DNA of 64,000 nucleotides from Pseudomonas mangiferae (GTDB lineage Bacteria; Pseudomonadota; Gammaproteobacteria; Pseudomonadales; Pseudomonadaceae): assembly GCF_007109405.1 (NCBI RefSeq), contig NZ_VJOY01000017.1, forward strand, positions 1-64,000, read 5' to 3'. This document shows positions 42,544-51,756 of the stretch, piece after piece. The position numbers and the translations under genes were made by a program. Position 1 is the first letter of the stretch. Each line of letters begins with the position of its first letter. The notes beneath the pieces are model-generated. The model saw only the letters and a list, made by a program, of their open reading frames with translations. It was not told the DNA's origin and searched no databases.

Positions 42544-44499
42544 TCAGGCGGCCTGCATGGTGCGATGGGTGTCGATCAGGTGCTGCACCACGCCCGGATC
42601 GGCCAGGGTGGAGATGTCGCCCAGGGACTCGTACTCGCCCGTGGCGATCTTGCGCAGGATGCGCCGCATGATCTTGCCGGAGCGGGTCTTCGGCAGGCCG
42701 GGGGCCCACTGGATGACGTCCGGCACCGCGATCGGGCCGATCTCCTTGCGCACCCAGGCCTTGAGTTCCTGGCGCAGCTGCTCGGAGGGCTCCTCGCCGC
42801 TGTTGAGGGTGACGTAGACGTAGATGCCCTGCCCCTTGATGTCATGGGGGACGCCGACCACTGCCGCTTCCGCCACCTTCGCGTGGGCGACCATGGCGCT
42901 TTCGATCTCCGCGGTCCCCATGCGGTGGCCGGACACGTTGAGCACGTCGTCCACCCGGCCGGTGATCCACCAATAGCTATCCTCGTCGCGGCGCGCACCG
43001 TCGCCGGTGAAATACATGCCCTTGAAGGTCTTGAAGTAGGTGTCGACGAAGCGATCGTGATCGCCGTACAGGGAGCGGGCCTGACCCGGCCACGAATCGA
43101 TGATCACCAGGTTGCCTTCGGCCGGCCCCTCGATCAGGTTGCCCAGGTTGTCCACCAGGGCCGGCTGCACGCCGAAGAACGGCCGCGTGGCGGAGCCCGG
43201 CTTGAGGGCGGTGGCGCCGGGCAGCGGGCTGATCAGCACGCCGCCGGTTTCGGTCTGCCACCAAGTGTCGACGATAGGGCAGCGTTCCTTGCCGACGGTG
43301 CTGTAGTACCAGTGCCAGGCCTCGGGGTTGATGGGCTCGCCCACCGATCCCAGCAGGCGCAGGCTGGAGCCGTCGGCACCGGCCACCGCGGCATCGCCCT
43401 GGGCCATCATGGCGCGGATGGCGGTAGGGGCGGTGTAGAGGATGTTGACCTTGTGCTTGTCGATGATCTTGGCCACCCGGGTCACGTCCGGGTAGTTGGG
43501 CACGCCCTCGAACAGCACAGTGGTGGCGCCATTGGCCAGGGGGCCGTAGACGATGTAGCTGTGGCCGGTGACCCAGCCCACGTCGGCGGTGCACCAGTAC
43601 ACCTCGCCCGGGCGGTAGTCGAATACCCGCTCGTGGGTCAGCGCGGCGTAGACCAGGTAGCCGCCGGTGGTGTGCAGCACGCCCTTCGGCTTGCCGGTGG
43701 AGCCGGAGGTATAAAGGATGAACAGCGCTTCCTCGGCCCCCATTTCCTTCGGCGCACAGACGCTGCCAGCCACCTTCATCAGGTCCTCGAACCAGATGTC
43801 GCGGTGGGTGTTCCACTTGATGTCGGCCCCGGTGCGCTTGCACACGATGACCTTCTGGACGCTGTTGGTTTCCGGGTTGGTCAGGGCGTCGTCGACGTTG
43901 GCCTTGAGCGGGGTCTTCTTGCCGGCGCGCACGCCTTCGTCGGCGGTGATCACCACCTTGGACTTGCAGTCAATGATGCGGCCCGCCAGGGCTTCCGGGG
44001 AAAACCCGCCGAAGACCACGGAGTGGATCGCGCCGATGCGGGCACAGGCGAGCATCGCCACCACCGCCTCGGGGATCATCGGCATGTAGATGGTTACCAC
44101 GTCGCCCCGATGCACGTCCTGGCCGCGCAGGGCGTTGGCGAACTTGCAGACCTGCTCGTGGAGTTCGCGGTAGGTGATGTGGCGGTGTTCCGCGGGGTCG
44201 TCGCCTTCCCAGATGATGGCGACCTGGTCGCCGCGGGTTTCCAGGTGACGGTCCAGGCAGTTGTAGGAAACGTTGAGGGTACCGTCGGCGAACCATTTAA
44301 TGTCGACGTGGTGGTCGTCGAAGGAGGTCTGCTTGACCCGGGTGAATGGCTTGATCCAGTCCAGGCGCTGGGCCTGTTCGCGCCAGAAGCCGTCCGGGTT
44401 GATCACCGATTGCTGGTACAGCGCCTTGTAGGAGGCCTCGTCCGTCAGCGTCTGGGCGGCCACCTCGGGGCGTACGGGATACAGGGAAGCGGCACTCAT
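42544..44499 (-). CDS. acsA: Acetyl-CoA synthetase AcsA
   Basis: Activates acetate to acetyl-CoA through acetyl-AMP; needed for growth on acetate and on ethanol. The 651-residue protein starts [15 protein letters not shown] (GAGG 8 bases upstream) and matches Pseudomonas AcsA nearly throughout. It shows the P-loop [22 protein letters not shown], and the C-terminal [11 protein letters not shown] whose lysine is the usual acetylation switch. It is transcribed from a promoter at about 44570 carrying a perfect 10-bp dyad. Confidence 0.97.
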   Translation of the reverse strand: MSAASLYPVRPEVAAQTLTDEASYKALYQQSVINPDGFWREQAQRLDWIKPFTRVKQTSFDDHHVDIKWFADGTLNVSYNCLDRHLETRGDQVAIIWEGDDPAEHRHITYRELHEQVCKFANALRGQDVHRGDVVTIYMPMIPEAVVAMLACARIGAIHSVVFGGFSPEALAGRIIDCKSKVVITADEGVRAGKKTPLKANVDDALTNPETNSVQKVIVCKRTGADIKWNTHRDIWFEDLMKVAGSVCAPKEMGAEEALFILYTSGSTGKPKGVLHTTGGYLVYAALTHERVFDYRPGEVYWCTADVGWVTGHSYIVYGPLANGATTVLFEGVPNYPDVTRVAKIIDKHKVNILYTAPTAIRAMMAQGDAAVAGADGSSLRLLGSVGEPINPEAWHWYYSTVGKERCPIVDTWWQTETGGVLISPLPGATALKPGSATRPFFGVQPALVDNLGNLIEGPAEGNLVIIDSWPGQARSLYGDHDRFVDTYFKTFKGMYFTGDGARRDEDSYWWITGRVDDVLNVSGHRMGTAEIESAMVAHAKVAEAAVVGVPHDIKGQGIYVYVTLNSGEEPSEQLRQELKAWVRKEIGPIAVPDVIQWAPGLPKTRSGKIMRRILRKIATGEYESLGDISTLADPGVVQHLIDTHRTMQAA

Positions 44500-44571
44500 G
44501 GGCATTACCTCGATTACTGAAGTCATTTGTTGTTCTGTTCTTGTAGAGAACCACGTATCGGGTGGGTTCAT

Positions 44572-44628
44572 TTTGTAACGGCGGCGGGCAGGCGCAACCA
44601 TTCGACCAAGGTCTACCGGGTCGAATGG
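44572..44628 (-). promoter_or_regulatory. acsA promoter with a 10-bp dyad activator site
   Basis: CCATTCGACC and GGTCGAATGG form a perfect inverted repeat with an 11-base centre (44598-44628). Twenty bases downstream on the minus strand is a -10-like TACAAA (44577-44572). Acetate-activation genes in Pseudomonas depend on the LuxR-type response regulator ErdR/CrbR; this dyad is the natural candidate for its site. Confidence 0.65.
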
Positions 44629-44760
44629 GCGGGCAAGGCACGTGTCGCGTCGACTCTCAGCATAGACGGCCAGGCGCGAAAGGCAGGCGGGAGCGGCCAC
44701 CGGGCGACCGGCGCGTCGGGTGCGTGGAGGAAGGCAGAAAGCGGAGGCGGAAAAGACACA

Positions 44761-44784
44761 GGCGGAACGAGGAGGCGTTCCGCC
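44761..44784 (-). terminator. Terminator-like hairpin after the GntR gene
   Basis: GGCGGAACG-AGGAGG-CGTTCCGCC is a perfect 9-bp stem starting 9 bases past the stop codon. The minus strand continues TGTGTCTTTT, a modest T-rich tail. Confidence 0.6.
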
Positions 44785-44793
44785 CGTGGGAAA

Positions 44794-45558
44794 TCAGAGG
44801 CGGTCGGCGCCGCGCGGGCTCTTCTTGCGGGTGCCCAGCAGGTGGGAGAACACCGCGTGCAAGTCGTCGGAGGCGCCCTCTTCCTCCAGGTTCAGCTTGC
44901 CGTCGATGTGGTCCATGTGGTGCATCATCAGCTCCACCGCCTTGGCAGCGTCCCGGGACTCGATGGCGTCGATCAGCCGGTTGTGCTCGTCGTAGGAACA
45001 GTGGGAGCGGCCACCGCTCTCGTACTGGGCGATGATCAGCGAGGTCTGTGACACCAGGCTGCGCTGGAACCCTACCAGGGGCGCGTTCTTCGCAGCCTCC
45101 GCCAGCTTCAGGTGGAATTCGCCGGAGAGGCGGATGCCGGCGCCTCGGTCGCCCCGGGAAAAGCAGGCCTGCTCCTCGCTTACCAGGCGGCGCAGCTCGG
45201 CCAGTTGCTCGGCCGTGGCGTGCTCCACCGCCAGTTCGGTGATGGCTTTCTCCACCAGGCGCCGGGCATAGAAGATCTGCCGGGCTTCCTCGACGCTGGG
45301 GCTGGCCACCACCGCGCCGCGGTTGGGGCGCAGCAGCACCACGCCTTCGTGGCCGAGCCGCGACAGGGCGCGGCGGATGATGGTGCGGCTGACCCCGAAG
45401 ATTTCCCCCAGCGCCTCCTCGCTCAGCTTGGTCCCCGGGGCCAGACGCTGCTCCAGGATGGCGTCGAAGATGTGCGCGTAGACCACATCGTCCTGGGTTC
45501 CGCTGCGCGGGCTCTTGCTGGCACGCGTCGGCTTCTTGAGGGGCAGCTGTTGGCTCAT
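44794..45558 (-). CDS. GntR-family regulator of purine catabolism
   Basis: The 254-residue protein has an N-terminal winged helix (VVYAHIFDAILEQRLAPGTKLSEEALGEIFGVSRTIIRRALSRL, about residues 25-70). A C-terminal FCD ligand domain of the FadR subfamily follows (metal-site His in EFHLKLAEAA and near LMMHHMDHI). The basic N-terminal tail of about 20 residues is typical for this orthologue. It stands divergently beside the purine permease. A TTGTACACAA site lies about 55 bases upstream of its ATG, and five more such sites precede the purine genes, so it is very likely their regulator. The effector is probably a purine breakdown product. Confidence 0.85.
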   Translation of the reverse strand: MSQQLPLKKPTRASKSPRSGTQDDVVYAHIFDAILEQRLAPGTKLSEEALGEIFGVSRTIIRRALSRLGHEGVVLLRPNRGAVVASPSVEEARQIFYARRLVEKAITELAVEHATAEQLAELRRLVSEEQACFSRGDRGAGIRLSGEFHLKLAEAAKNAPLVGFQRSLVSQTSLIIAQYESGGRSHCSYDEHNRLIDAIESRDAAKAVELMMHHMDHIDGKLNLEEEGASDDLHAVFSHLLGTRKKSPRGADRL

Positions 45559-45611
45559 GGTTCCCGTTCCGGTCGGCGATCGCCGCGCAAAGCCGCGGCG
45601 GAAAAGCCGCA

Positions 45612-45621
45612 TTGTACACAA
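45612..45621. promoter_or_regulatory. TTGTAYACAA operator 1 (GntR gene)
   Basis: TTGTACACAA lies about 55 bases upstream of the GntR gene, consistent with autoregulation. Confidence 0.7.
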
Positions 45622-45795
45622 GCGCCCGGCAAACGATGACCGGTGGGTATCGGCCGGTGGATGGACAGCCCGCCTGGCCTGCGCCGCTTTGGAGAAAGGA
45701 CACGGCTCGTGGACGCGCCATGCCCTACTGCGATCCGACCGGACGGCATGATTCGATCCAACCGGGGAGGCATTTCGGAAACTCCGTTTGCATTA

Positions 45796-45807
45796 TTTGT
45801 ATACAAA
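45796..45807. promoter_or_regulatory. TTGTAYACAA operator 2 (AzgA-like permease)
   Basis: TTTGTATACAAA is a perfect 12-bp palindrome 102 bases upstream of the permease start. Confidence 0.75.
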
Positions 45808-45908
45808 AGCATAATCCATTGCGCACGATTTCCTGACCTCCCGGTCAGGAGATGCGGCAGCGGAACCCGTCGGCGGACGGGTCGTGACAATAAGAACGAG
45901 GACCACCC

Positions 45909-47261
45909 GTGGACAGCACCCCAACTCCTTCCAGCGTGGCGGCCCCGGCCGACGCACACTCCCGCCGCGGCCTCCTGGAGCGGCTGTTCCAGCTCCGGGC
46001 CCACGGCACCTCGGTTAAGACCGAGCTGGCCGCCGGCGTCACCACCTTCATCACCATGGCCTACATCATCTTCGTCAACCCCAACATCATGGCCGATGCC
46101 GGGATCGACCACGGTGCGGCCTTCGTCGCCACCTGCCTGGCGGCCGCCCTGGGCTGCTTCCTTATGGGGCTCTATGCCAACTGGCCGGTGGGGCTGGCCC
46201 CGGGCATGGGCCTGAACGCGTTCTTCACCTACACCGTGGTGGGCACCCTCGGCTACAGCTGGCAGATCGCTCTGGGGGCGGTGTTCCTCTCCGGGGTGCT
46301 GTTCATGGGGCTGACCTTCTCCCGGGTCCGCGAGTGGCTGCTCAACAGCATCCCGCCCAGCCTGCGCTTCGCCATGGGCGCCGGGGTGGGGTTGTTCCTC
46401 GGGCTGATCGGTCTGAAGACCGCCGGCATCGTGGTGGCCAGCCCGGCGACCCTGGTGAAGCTGGGCCACCTCACCGAACCCGCGCCGCTGCTGGCGGCCC
46501 TGTGCTTCCTCTCCATCGCGATCCTCGAATACCACCGGGTGTTCGGCGGCATCCTCATCAGCATCCTCGCCGTGACCCTGGCCGGCTGGGGCCTCGGCCT
46601 GGTGAGCTACGGCGGTGTGTTCTCCCTGCCGCCGAGCCTGGCGCCCACCTTCCTGGCCATGGACGTGCGCGGCGCCTTCGACGTCAGCATGATCAGCGTG
46701 ATCCTGGCGTTCCTCTTCGTGCACATGTTCGACACCGCCGGCACCCTGATGGGGGTGGCCCAGCGCGCCGGACTGGTGGGCGAGGACGGCCGCATCCACA
46801 ACCTGTCCCGGGCGATGAAGGCGGACAGCGCCTCCAGCGTGATGGGCGGGTTGCTGGGGGTGCCGCCGGTGACCAGCTACGTGGAGAGCGCGGCGGGCGT
46901 GGCCGTCGGCGGCCGCACCGGGCTCACCGCGGTGACGGTGGGCGCGCTGTTCGTCCTGGCGATGTTCTTCGCCCCGGTGGCCGGCATGATCCCCGCCTAC
47001 GCCACCGCCGGCGCGCTGATCTACGTGGCGATGCTGATGATGGGCGGCCTGGCCCACATCGACTGGCACGATCACACCGAGACTCTGCCGGCCATCGTCA
47101 CCGTGGTGATGATGCCGCTGACCTTCTCGGTGGCGGACGGCATCGCCCTGGGCTTCCTCACCTACGGTGCGCTGAAGCTGTTCACCGGGCGCTACCGGGA
47201 CATTTCCCCCAGTCTCTACGTGCTGTGCGTGATCTTCATCGCCAAGTTCGTCTTCCTGTAA
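45909..47261 (+). CDS. NCS2 purine permease, AzgA-like (adenine/guanine/hypoxanthine)
   Basis: The 450-residue inner-membrane transporter has 12-14 predicted segments. AzgA/GhxP-type features are TFITMAYIIFVNPNIM at the start, GMGLNAFFTYTVV, FDTAGTLMGVAQRAGL and VTSYVESAAGVAVGGRTGL. It imports purine bases by proton symport in this family; the precise base is not decidable. The operator at 45796 suggests induction with the cluster. The LysE gene follows after 54 bases. Confidence 0.9.
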   Translation: MDSTPTPSSVAAPADAHSRRGLLERLFQLRAHGTSVKTELAAGVTTFITMAYIIFVNPNIMADAGIDHGAAFVATCLAAALGCFLMGLYANWPVGLAPGMGLNAFFTYTVVGTLGYSWQIALGAVFLSGVLFMGLTFSRVREWLLNSIPPSLRFAMGAGVGLFLGLIGLKTAGIVVASPATLVKLGHLTEPAPLLAALCFLSIAILEYHRVFGGILISILAVTLAGWGLGLVSYGGVFSLPPSLAPTFLAMDVRGAFDVSMISVILAFLFVHMFDTAGTLMGVAQRAGLVGEDGRIHNLSRAMKADSASSVMGGLLGVPPVTSYVESAAGVAVGGRTGLTAVTVGALFVLAMFFAPVAGMIPAYATAGALIYVAMLMMGGLAHIDWHDHTETLPAIVTVVMMPLTFSVADGIALGFLTYGALKLFTGRYRDISPSLYVLCVIFIAKFVFL

Positions 47262-47315
47262 GGTCGACGCTCCATCCCCGCGTCCGGTCCGCCGGGCGCC
47301 CCTCCGGAGTTTTCC

Positions 47316-47945
47316 ATGAGCCTGGATACCTGGCTGCTGTTCTGCAGCGCCGCGCTGGTCGTCATCCTCATCCCCGGCCCGCTGTCGCTGCTGATGATCG
47401 GCAACAGCCTCAACTACGGCCTGCGCCGCTCGACCCCGGCCTTCCTCGGCGGCACCAGCGCGTCCCTCTGCCTGCTCAGCGCCTCCGCCCTGGGCCTGGG
47501 CGCGCTGCTGATGGCCTCCGAACGGGTGTTCAGTGCCCTGAAGCTGGTGGGGGCGCTGTACCTGTTCTACCTGGCCTGGCAGAGCTGGCGCGCCTCGCGC
47601 CAGCAAGGCGGCGCGGTGGGCGACGAGCCGCAGGCGGCGTCCAGGCCGGCGTTCCGCCCGATGTTCTGGAAAGCCTTTGCCCTGGGTGCCAGCAACCCCA
47701 AGGACATCCTGTTCTTCGCCGCCTTTCTGCCGCAGTTCCTCGACGCCGGGCGGCCGCTGTCTGCGCAGTTGCTGACCATGATCGCCACCTGGGCGGTGCT
47801 GGACCTGCTGTGCAAGCTGGGCTACGGGCTGGGCGCGCGCGGCGCGGCGCGCTACCTGCGCAGCGGTCGCGGCAAGGTGTGGTTCGAGCGGATCAGCGCC
47901 GGCCTGTTCGCCGGCGCCGGCGGGGCCTCGCTGCTCAGCCGCTGA
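47316..47945 (+). CDS. LysE/RhtB-family exporter
   Basis: The 209-residue protein has about six membrane segments and the family signature PGPLSLLMIGNSLNYG near residue 20. The second-half motif GASNPKDILFFAAFLPQFL is also clear. Such proteins export amino acids or similar small metabolites. The substrate is unknown; its place in a purine operon suggests relief of a catabolic intermediate, which is inference. Confidence 0.85.
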   Translation: MSLDTWLLFCSAALVVILIPGPLSLLMIGNSLNYGLRRSTPAFLGGTSASLCLLSASALGLGALLMASERVFSALKLVGALYLFYLAWQSWRASRQQGGAVGDEPQAASRPAFRPMFWKAFALGASNPKDILFFAAFLPQFLDAGRPLSAQLLTMIATWAVLDLLCKLGYGLGARGAARYLRSGRGKVWFERISAGLFAGAGGASLLSR

Positions 47946-47948
47946 GGT

Positions 47949-47974
47949 GCGGATCGCGGATCGCGGATCGCGGA
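47949..47974. repeat. GCGGATC heptamer repeat
   Basis: GCGGATC is repeated three times plus a partial unit, directly between the LysE stop codon and the terminator. Confidence 0.9.
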
Positions 47975-48002
47975 CAAAAAAAGACCCGCTTCCCGCGGGT
48001 CT
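47975..48002 (-). terminator. Terminator of the HIU hydrolase gene
   Basis: AGACCCGC-TTCCC-GCGGGTCT is a perfect 8-bp stem followed by seven T on the minus strand, so it serves the minus-strand gene ending at 48034. It may also block read-through from the LysE side. Confidence 0.85.
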
Positions 48003-48033
48003 GAGACTCATGTGAGTCGAGTTGGAGCGAGGT

Positions 48034-48387
48034 TCAGCTACCGCGGTAGGTCGAGTAGCTGTAAGGGGAGACCAGCAGGGGCACGTGGTAATGGTCTTCG
48101 CCGGCGGCGATGCCGAAGCGCAGCGCCACCACGTCGAGGAAAGCCGGCTCAGCCAGCTCGACGCCTCGTTGCCGGTAATACGCCCCCACGTGGAAGTGCA
48201 GCTGGTAGGTGCCGGGACGGAAGTCCTCGCCCTGCAGCAACGGGCTGTCGCAACGGCCGTCGTGGTTGGTGCTGGCGCGGGCGACCCGGGTCAGTTGCTC
48301 GCCGTCGACGCGGAACAGTTCGATTTCGATGCCGCTGCCGGGGCGGCCATGGGCGGCGTCCAGCACATGAGTGGTCAAGCGTCCCAT
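48034..48387 (-). CDS. hiuH: 5-Hydroxyisourate hydrolase (transthyretin-like)
   Basis: Opens 5-hydroxyisourate, the product of urate oxidation, to OHCU. The 117-residue protein shows the family start LTTHVLDAAHGRPG, the middle motif and the diagnostic C-terminus YSTYRGS. The catalytic residues of the family (His in THVLD, Arg in VDGEQLTRVAR, His in DHYHVPLLVSP) are visible. The start at 48387 is preceded by GGGAG. It is divergent from the allantoinase gene, with two operators between them. Confidence 0.94.
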   Translation of the reverse strand: MGRLTTHVLDAAHGRPGSGIEIELFRVDGEQLTRVARASTNHDGRCDSPLLQGEDFRPGTYQLHFHVGAYYRQRGVELAEPAFLDVVALRFGIAAGEDHYHVPLLVSPYSYSTYRGS

Positions 48388-48469
48388 CGCACGAGGGCTC
48401 CCTGATCGGATGGCGTGAATGACCCGGGAGCTTAGCAGCCGAATCGGATGTAGACAAATTAATGGATAA

Positions 48470-48479
48470 CTGTACACAA
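48470..48479. promoter_or_regulatory. TTGTAYACAA operator 3 (hiuH side)
   Basis: CTGTACACAA, one mismatch from the motif, 83 bases upstream of the hiuH start on the other strand. Confidence 0.6.
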
Positions 48480-48586
48480 GATAGCCGGACCCGTTGGCTG
48501 GTTTCGTCCGTCACCCCGGTACGAATCAGGGTCCGATGCGCCGCGCTACCGTGGCACGCAGCGGCATTTACAAAGCCCGCCACGTT

Positions 48587-48596
48587 TTGTATACAA
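48587..48596. promoter_or_regulatory. TTGTAYACAA operator 4 (puuE side)
   Basis: TTGTATACAA, a perfect palindrome 61 bases upstream of the puuE start. Confidence 0.75.
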
Positions 48597-48656
48597 TCCT
48601 GCCATTCGATCCGGCTACCTGTTCGTGATCGTCATTCGTCCATGAGGAATTCGTGA

Positions 48657-49586
48657 GTGAGCGCTGACTACCCCCGCGACCTGATCGGCTACGGCGAGCA
48701 TCCGCCGCACCCCCACTGGCCGGGCGACGCGCGCCTGGCGCTGTCCTTCGTCCTCAACTACGAGGAAGGCGGCGAACGCAACGTCCTCCACGACGACCTG
48801 GAGTCCGAGTCCTTCCTCTCGGAAATGGTCGCCGCTCAGCCGCTCAAGGGCGTGCGTCACATGAGCATGGAATCCCTCTACGAATACGGCAGCCGCGCCG
48901 GGGTCTGGCGCCTGCTGCGCCTGTTCCGCCACTACGACATCCCGCTGACTGTCTTCGCCGTGGCCATGGCCGCCCAGCGCCACCCCGAGGTGATCCGTGC
49001 CATGGTCAAGGACGGTCACGAGATCTGCAGCCACGGCTACCGCTGGATCGACTACCAGTACGTGGACGAGGCCCTGGAGCGTGCCCACCTGCAGGAGGCG
49101 ATCCGCATTCTCACCGACCTCGCCGGCGAACGGCCCCTGGGCTGGTACACCGGCCGCACCGGACCCAACAGTCGGCGTCTGGTACGCGAGGAAGGCGGCT
49201 TCCTCTACGACTCGGACACCTACGACGACGACCTGCCCTACTGGGACCCGGCCAGCACGCCGGAGAAGCCGCACCTGGTGATCCCCTACACCCTGGACAC
49301 CAACGACATGCGCTTCACCCAGGTCCAGGGTTTCAACTGCGGCGAGGATTTCTACCGCTACCTGAAGGACGCCTTCGACGTGCTCTACGCCGAGGGCGAG
49401 GCCGGCGCGCCGAAGATGCTCTCCATCGGCATGCACTGCCGGCTGCTGGGCCGGCCGGCCCGGCTGCTGGCCCTGCAGCGCTTCCTCGACTACGCCAAGG
49501 GCCACGAGAAGGTGTGGTTCGCCCGCCGGGTGGACATCGCCCGCCACTGGCACGCCACCCACCCGTTCCAGGAGACCCACCCATGA
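48657..49586 (+). CDS. puuE: Allantoinase PuuE (polysaccharide-deacetylase fold)
   Basis: Hydrolyses allantoin to allantoate without the metal centre of the classical enzyme. The 309-residue NodB-type protein begins SADYPRDLIGYGEHPPHPHWPGDARLALSFVLNYEEGGE. It shows the motifs GHEICSHGYRWIDYQ and GMHCRLLGRPAR. The start is GTG at 48657, 10 bases after GAGGA. The stop overlaps the uraD start by ATGA, implying coupled translation. Confidence 0.94.
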   Translation: MSADYPRDLIGYGEHPPHPHWPGDARLALSFVLNYEEGGERNVLHDDLESESFLSEMVAAQPLKGVRHMSMESLYEYGSRAGVWRLLRLFRHYDIPLTVFAVAMAAQRHPEVIRAMVKDGHEICSHGYRWIDYQYVDEALERAHLQEAIRILTDLAGERPLGWYTGRTGPNSRRLVREEGGFLYDSDTYDDDLPYWDPASTPEKPHLVIPYTLDTNDMRFTQVQGFNCGEDFYRYLKDAFDVLYAEGEAGAPKMLSIGMHCRLLGRPARLLALQRFLDYAKGHEKVWFARRVDIARHWHATHPFQETHP

Positions 49587-50098
49587 GCCGTTTCCAGACC
49601 CTGACCCCGTCGCAGCTGGACCGCGCGGCGTTCGTCGAGGCCTTCGCCGACATCTACGAGCACTCGCCCTGGGTGGCCGAGCGGGCCTTCGACCGTGGCC
49701 TGGACGCGCGCCACGACGAGATCGACGGCCTGCACCAGCGGCTGTCCGAGGTGCTGCTGGAGGCCGGCCACGACGAACAACTGGCGCTGATCAACGCTCA
49801 CCCGGACCTGGCCGGCAAGGCTGCGGTGCGCGGCGAGCTGACCGCTTCCTCCACCGCCGAGCAGGCCGGCGCCGGCATCCAGGATTGCATCCCGGAGGAG
49901 TTCGAGCGCTTCACCCGCCTCAACGCCGCCTACAAGGAGCGCTTCGGCTTCCCCTTCATCATGGCGGTGAAGGGCAGCGACCGACACCAGATCCTCGCCG
50001 CCTTCGAGACCCGCATCCACCATTCGCCGGAGCAGGAATTCCACCGCGCCCTGGCCGAGATCAACCGCATCGCGCTGTTCCGTCTGCACGCCCTGTAA
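49583..50098 (+). CDS. uraD: 2-oxo-4-hydroxy-4-carboxy-5-ureidoimidazoline (OHCU) decarboxylase
   Basis: Converts OHCU to S-allantoin, the third step after urate oxidation. The 171-residue helical protein starts at the overlapping ATG of 49583. It has the conserved active-site region NAHPDLAGKAA (His about residue 73) and FGFPFIMAVKGSDRHQILAAFETRI. Family length is normal. Confidence 0.94.
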   Translation: MSRFQTLTPSQLDRAAFVEAFADIYEHSPWVAERAFDRGLDARHDEIDGLHQRLSEVLLEAGHDEQLALINAHPDLAGKAAVRGELTASSTAEQAGAGIQDCIPEEFERFTRLNAAYKERFGFPFIMAVKGSDRHQILAAFETRIHHSPEQEFHRALAEINRIALFRLHAL

Positions 50099-50134
50099 GA
50101 CGAGACGCACCCCGCCCAACCAGCAGGAAGAACA

Positions 50135-51130
50135 ATGAGAACCTACGCCGCGCCTTTCGAGAAATACGTCAACCTCGCCGATGCCCGCCTGGGTACCCGC
50201 GCCCTGTCGGTCAGCGACGACTGGTTCGCCGCCGTGGACCGGATGCTGCAACCCGGCGAGCCGGTCTGGAAGGAAGGCGTGTACGACGACAATGGCAAGT
50301 GGATGGACGGCTGGGAGTCGCGCCGCAAGCGCTTCGAAGGCTATGACCACACGGTGATCCGCCTGGGCGTGCCGGGCTCGATCAAAGGGGTCGACATCGA
50401 CACCCGCCATTTCACCGGCAACTACCCGCCCTCCGCGTCCCTGGAGGCGTGCTTCCTCGCCGAGGGCGATCCCACCGACGCCACCGAGTGGACCGAGGTG
50501 CTGCCGGCCGTGGCGCTGCAGGGCGACAGCCACCACTACCACGCCCTGGCCGACGACCGTCCCTGGACCCACCTGCGCTTCAACATCTACCCCGACGGCG
50601 GCGTCGCCCGTCTGCGGGTCTACGGCATCCCCTACCGGGACTGGTCCGCGATCGATTCCGGCGAGACCCTGGACCTGGCGGCGGCCCTCAATGGCGGCCG
50701 CGCCCTGGCCTGCTCCGACGAGCACTTCGGGCGCATGGGCAACATCCTCAACCCGGGCCGTGGCGAGAACATGGGCGACGGCTGGGAAACCGCCCGCCGC
50801 CGCACCCCCGGCAACGACTGGGTGATCGTCGCCCTGGGCCACCCCGGGGAGATCGAGCGGATCGTCGTCGACACCCTGCACTTCAAGGGCAACTACCCGG
50901 ACAGCTGCTCGATCCAGGCGGCCTACGTGAAGGGCGGCACCGATGCCCAGATCGAGACCCAGAGCCTGTTCTGGCGCGAACTGCTGCCGAGTCAGAAGCT
51001 CTCCATGCACCAGGAGCACACCTTCGCCGAGCAGATCGCCCGCCTCGGGCCGATTACCCACATGCGCCTGAACGTCTTCCCCGACGGCGGCGTCAGCCGC
51101 CTGCGGCTGTTCGGCAAGCCGGCGAAGTGA
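50135..51130 (+). CDS. alc: Allantoicase
   Basis: Splits allantoate into urea and ureidoglycolate. The 331-residue protein is a tandem of two jelly-roll repeats. Equivalent segments appear twice: [21 protein letters not shown] with [14 protein letters not shown], and [21 protein letters not shown] with [14 protein letters not shown]. It follows uraD after 36 bases. Confidence 0.95.
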   Translation: MRTYAAPFEKYVNLADARLGTRALSVSDDWFAAVDRMLQPGEPVWKEGVYDDNGKWMDGWESRRKRFEGYDHTVIRLGVPGSIKGVDIDTRHFTGNYPPSASLEACFLAEGDPTDATEWTEVLPAVALQGDSHHYHALADDRPWTHLRFNIYPDGGVARLRVYGIPYRDWSAIDSGETLDLAAALNGGRALACSDEHFGRMGNILNPGRGENMGDGWETARRRTPGNDWVIVALGHPGEIERIVVDTLHFKGNYPDSCSIQAAYVKGGTDAQIETQSLFWRELLPSQKLSMHQEHTFAEQIARLGPITHMRLNVFPDGGVSRLRLFGKPAK

Positions 51131-51203
51131 CGGCCCCGTCGCGTGCCGGCCGGCGTCCATCGCCCGGCCGGCAGCGCGCCCTTCCCAACTGGAGCCGCCC
51201 GTG

Positions 51204-51707
51204 ATGCGCACCCTGACCCTCGAACCACTGACCAAGGCTGCCTTCGCCCCCTTCGGCGAGGTGCTGGAAACCGACGGCAGCGATTTCTTCATGATCAACA
51301 ACGGCTCGACCCGCCGTTACCACCGCCTGGCCAGCGTCGAGACCAGCGACCCGGACGATCGCGCGATCCTCAGCATCTTCCGCGCCGATGCCCTGGCGAT
51401 GCCACTGACGGTGCGCATGCTGGAACGCCACCCCCTGGGCAGCCAGGCGTTCATGCCCCTGCTGGGGCGGCCGTTCCTGATCGTGGTGGCACCGGTGGGC
51501 GAGCGGCCCGCGCCTGACCGGGTGCGGGCGTTCCTCAGCGATGGCCGGCAGGGCGTCAACTACCGGCGCGGCGTCTGGCACCACCCGGTTCTGGCCCTGG
51601 AAGGCCCCGACGACTTCCTGGTGGTCGACCGCACCGGCGCCGGCAACAACTGCGACGAGCATTTCTTCACCGAGGACGAGCTGCTCCTCCTCGATCCCCA
51701 CCGATAA
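51204..51707 (+). CDS. allA: Ureidoglycolate lyase
   Basis: Cleaves ureidoglycolate to glyoxylate and urea, completing the pathway. The 167-residue cupin-like protein has FMINNGSTRRYH near residue 30 and GVNYRRGVWHHPVLAL near residue 115. A GTG immediately upstream (51201) is better spaced from GGAG (6 bases) than the ATG chosen (9 bases), but the family begins MRTLT; either may be used. Confidence 0.94.
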   Translation: MRTLTLEPLTKAAFAPFGEVLETDGSDFFMINNGSTRRYHRLASVETSDPDDRAILSIFRADALAMPLTVRMLERHPLGSQAFMPLLGRPFLIVVAPVGERPAPDRVRAFLSDGRQGVNYRRGVWHHPVLALEGPDDFLVVDRTGAGNNCDEHFFTEDELLLLDPHR

Positions 51708-51756
51708 GAACGATCCGGGGCCGACGTGCCGGCCCCGGGACAAGAGGTAAGACACC

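Noticed and set aside
48551-48565. TGGCACG...GGC resembling a sigma-54 promoter before puuE
   Set aside because: The GG-to-GC spacing is one base short, and the nearby GntR operator explains regulation better.
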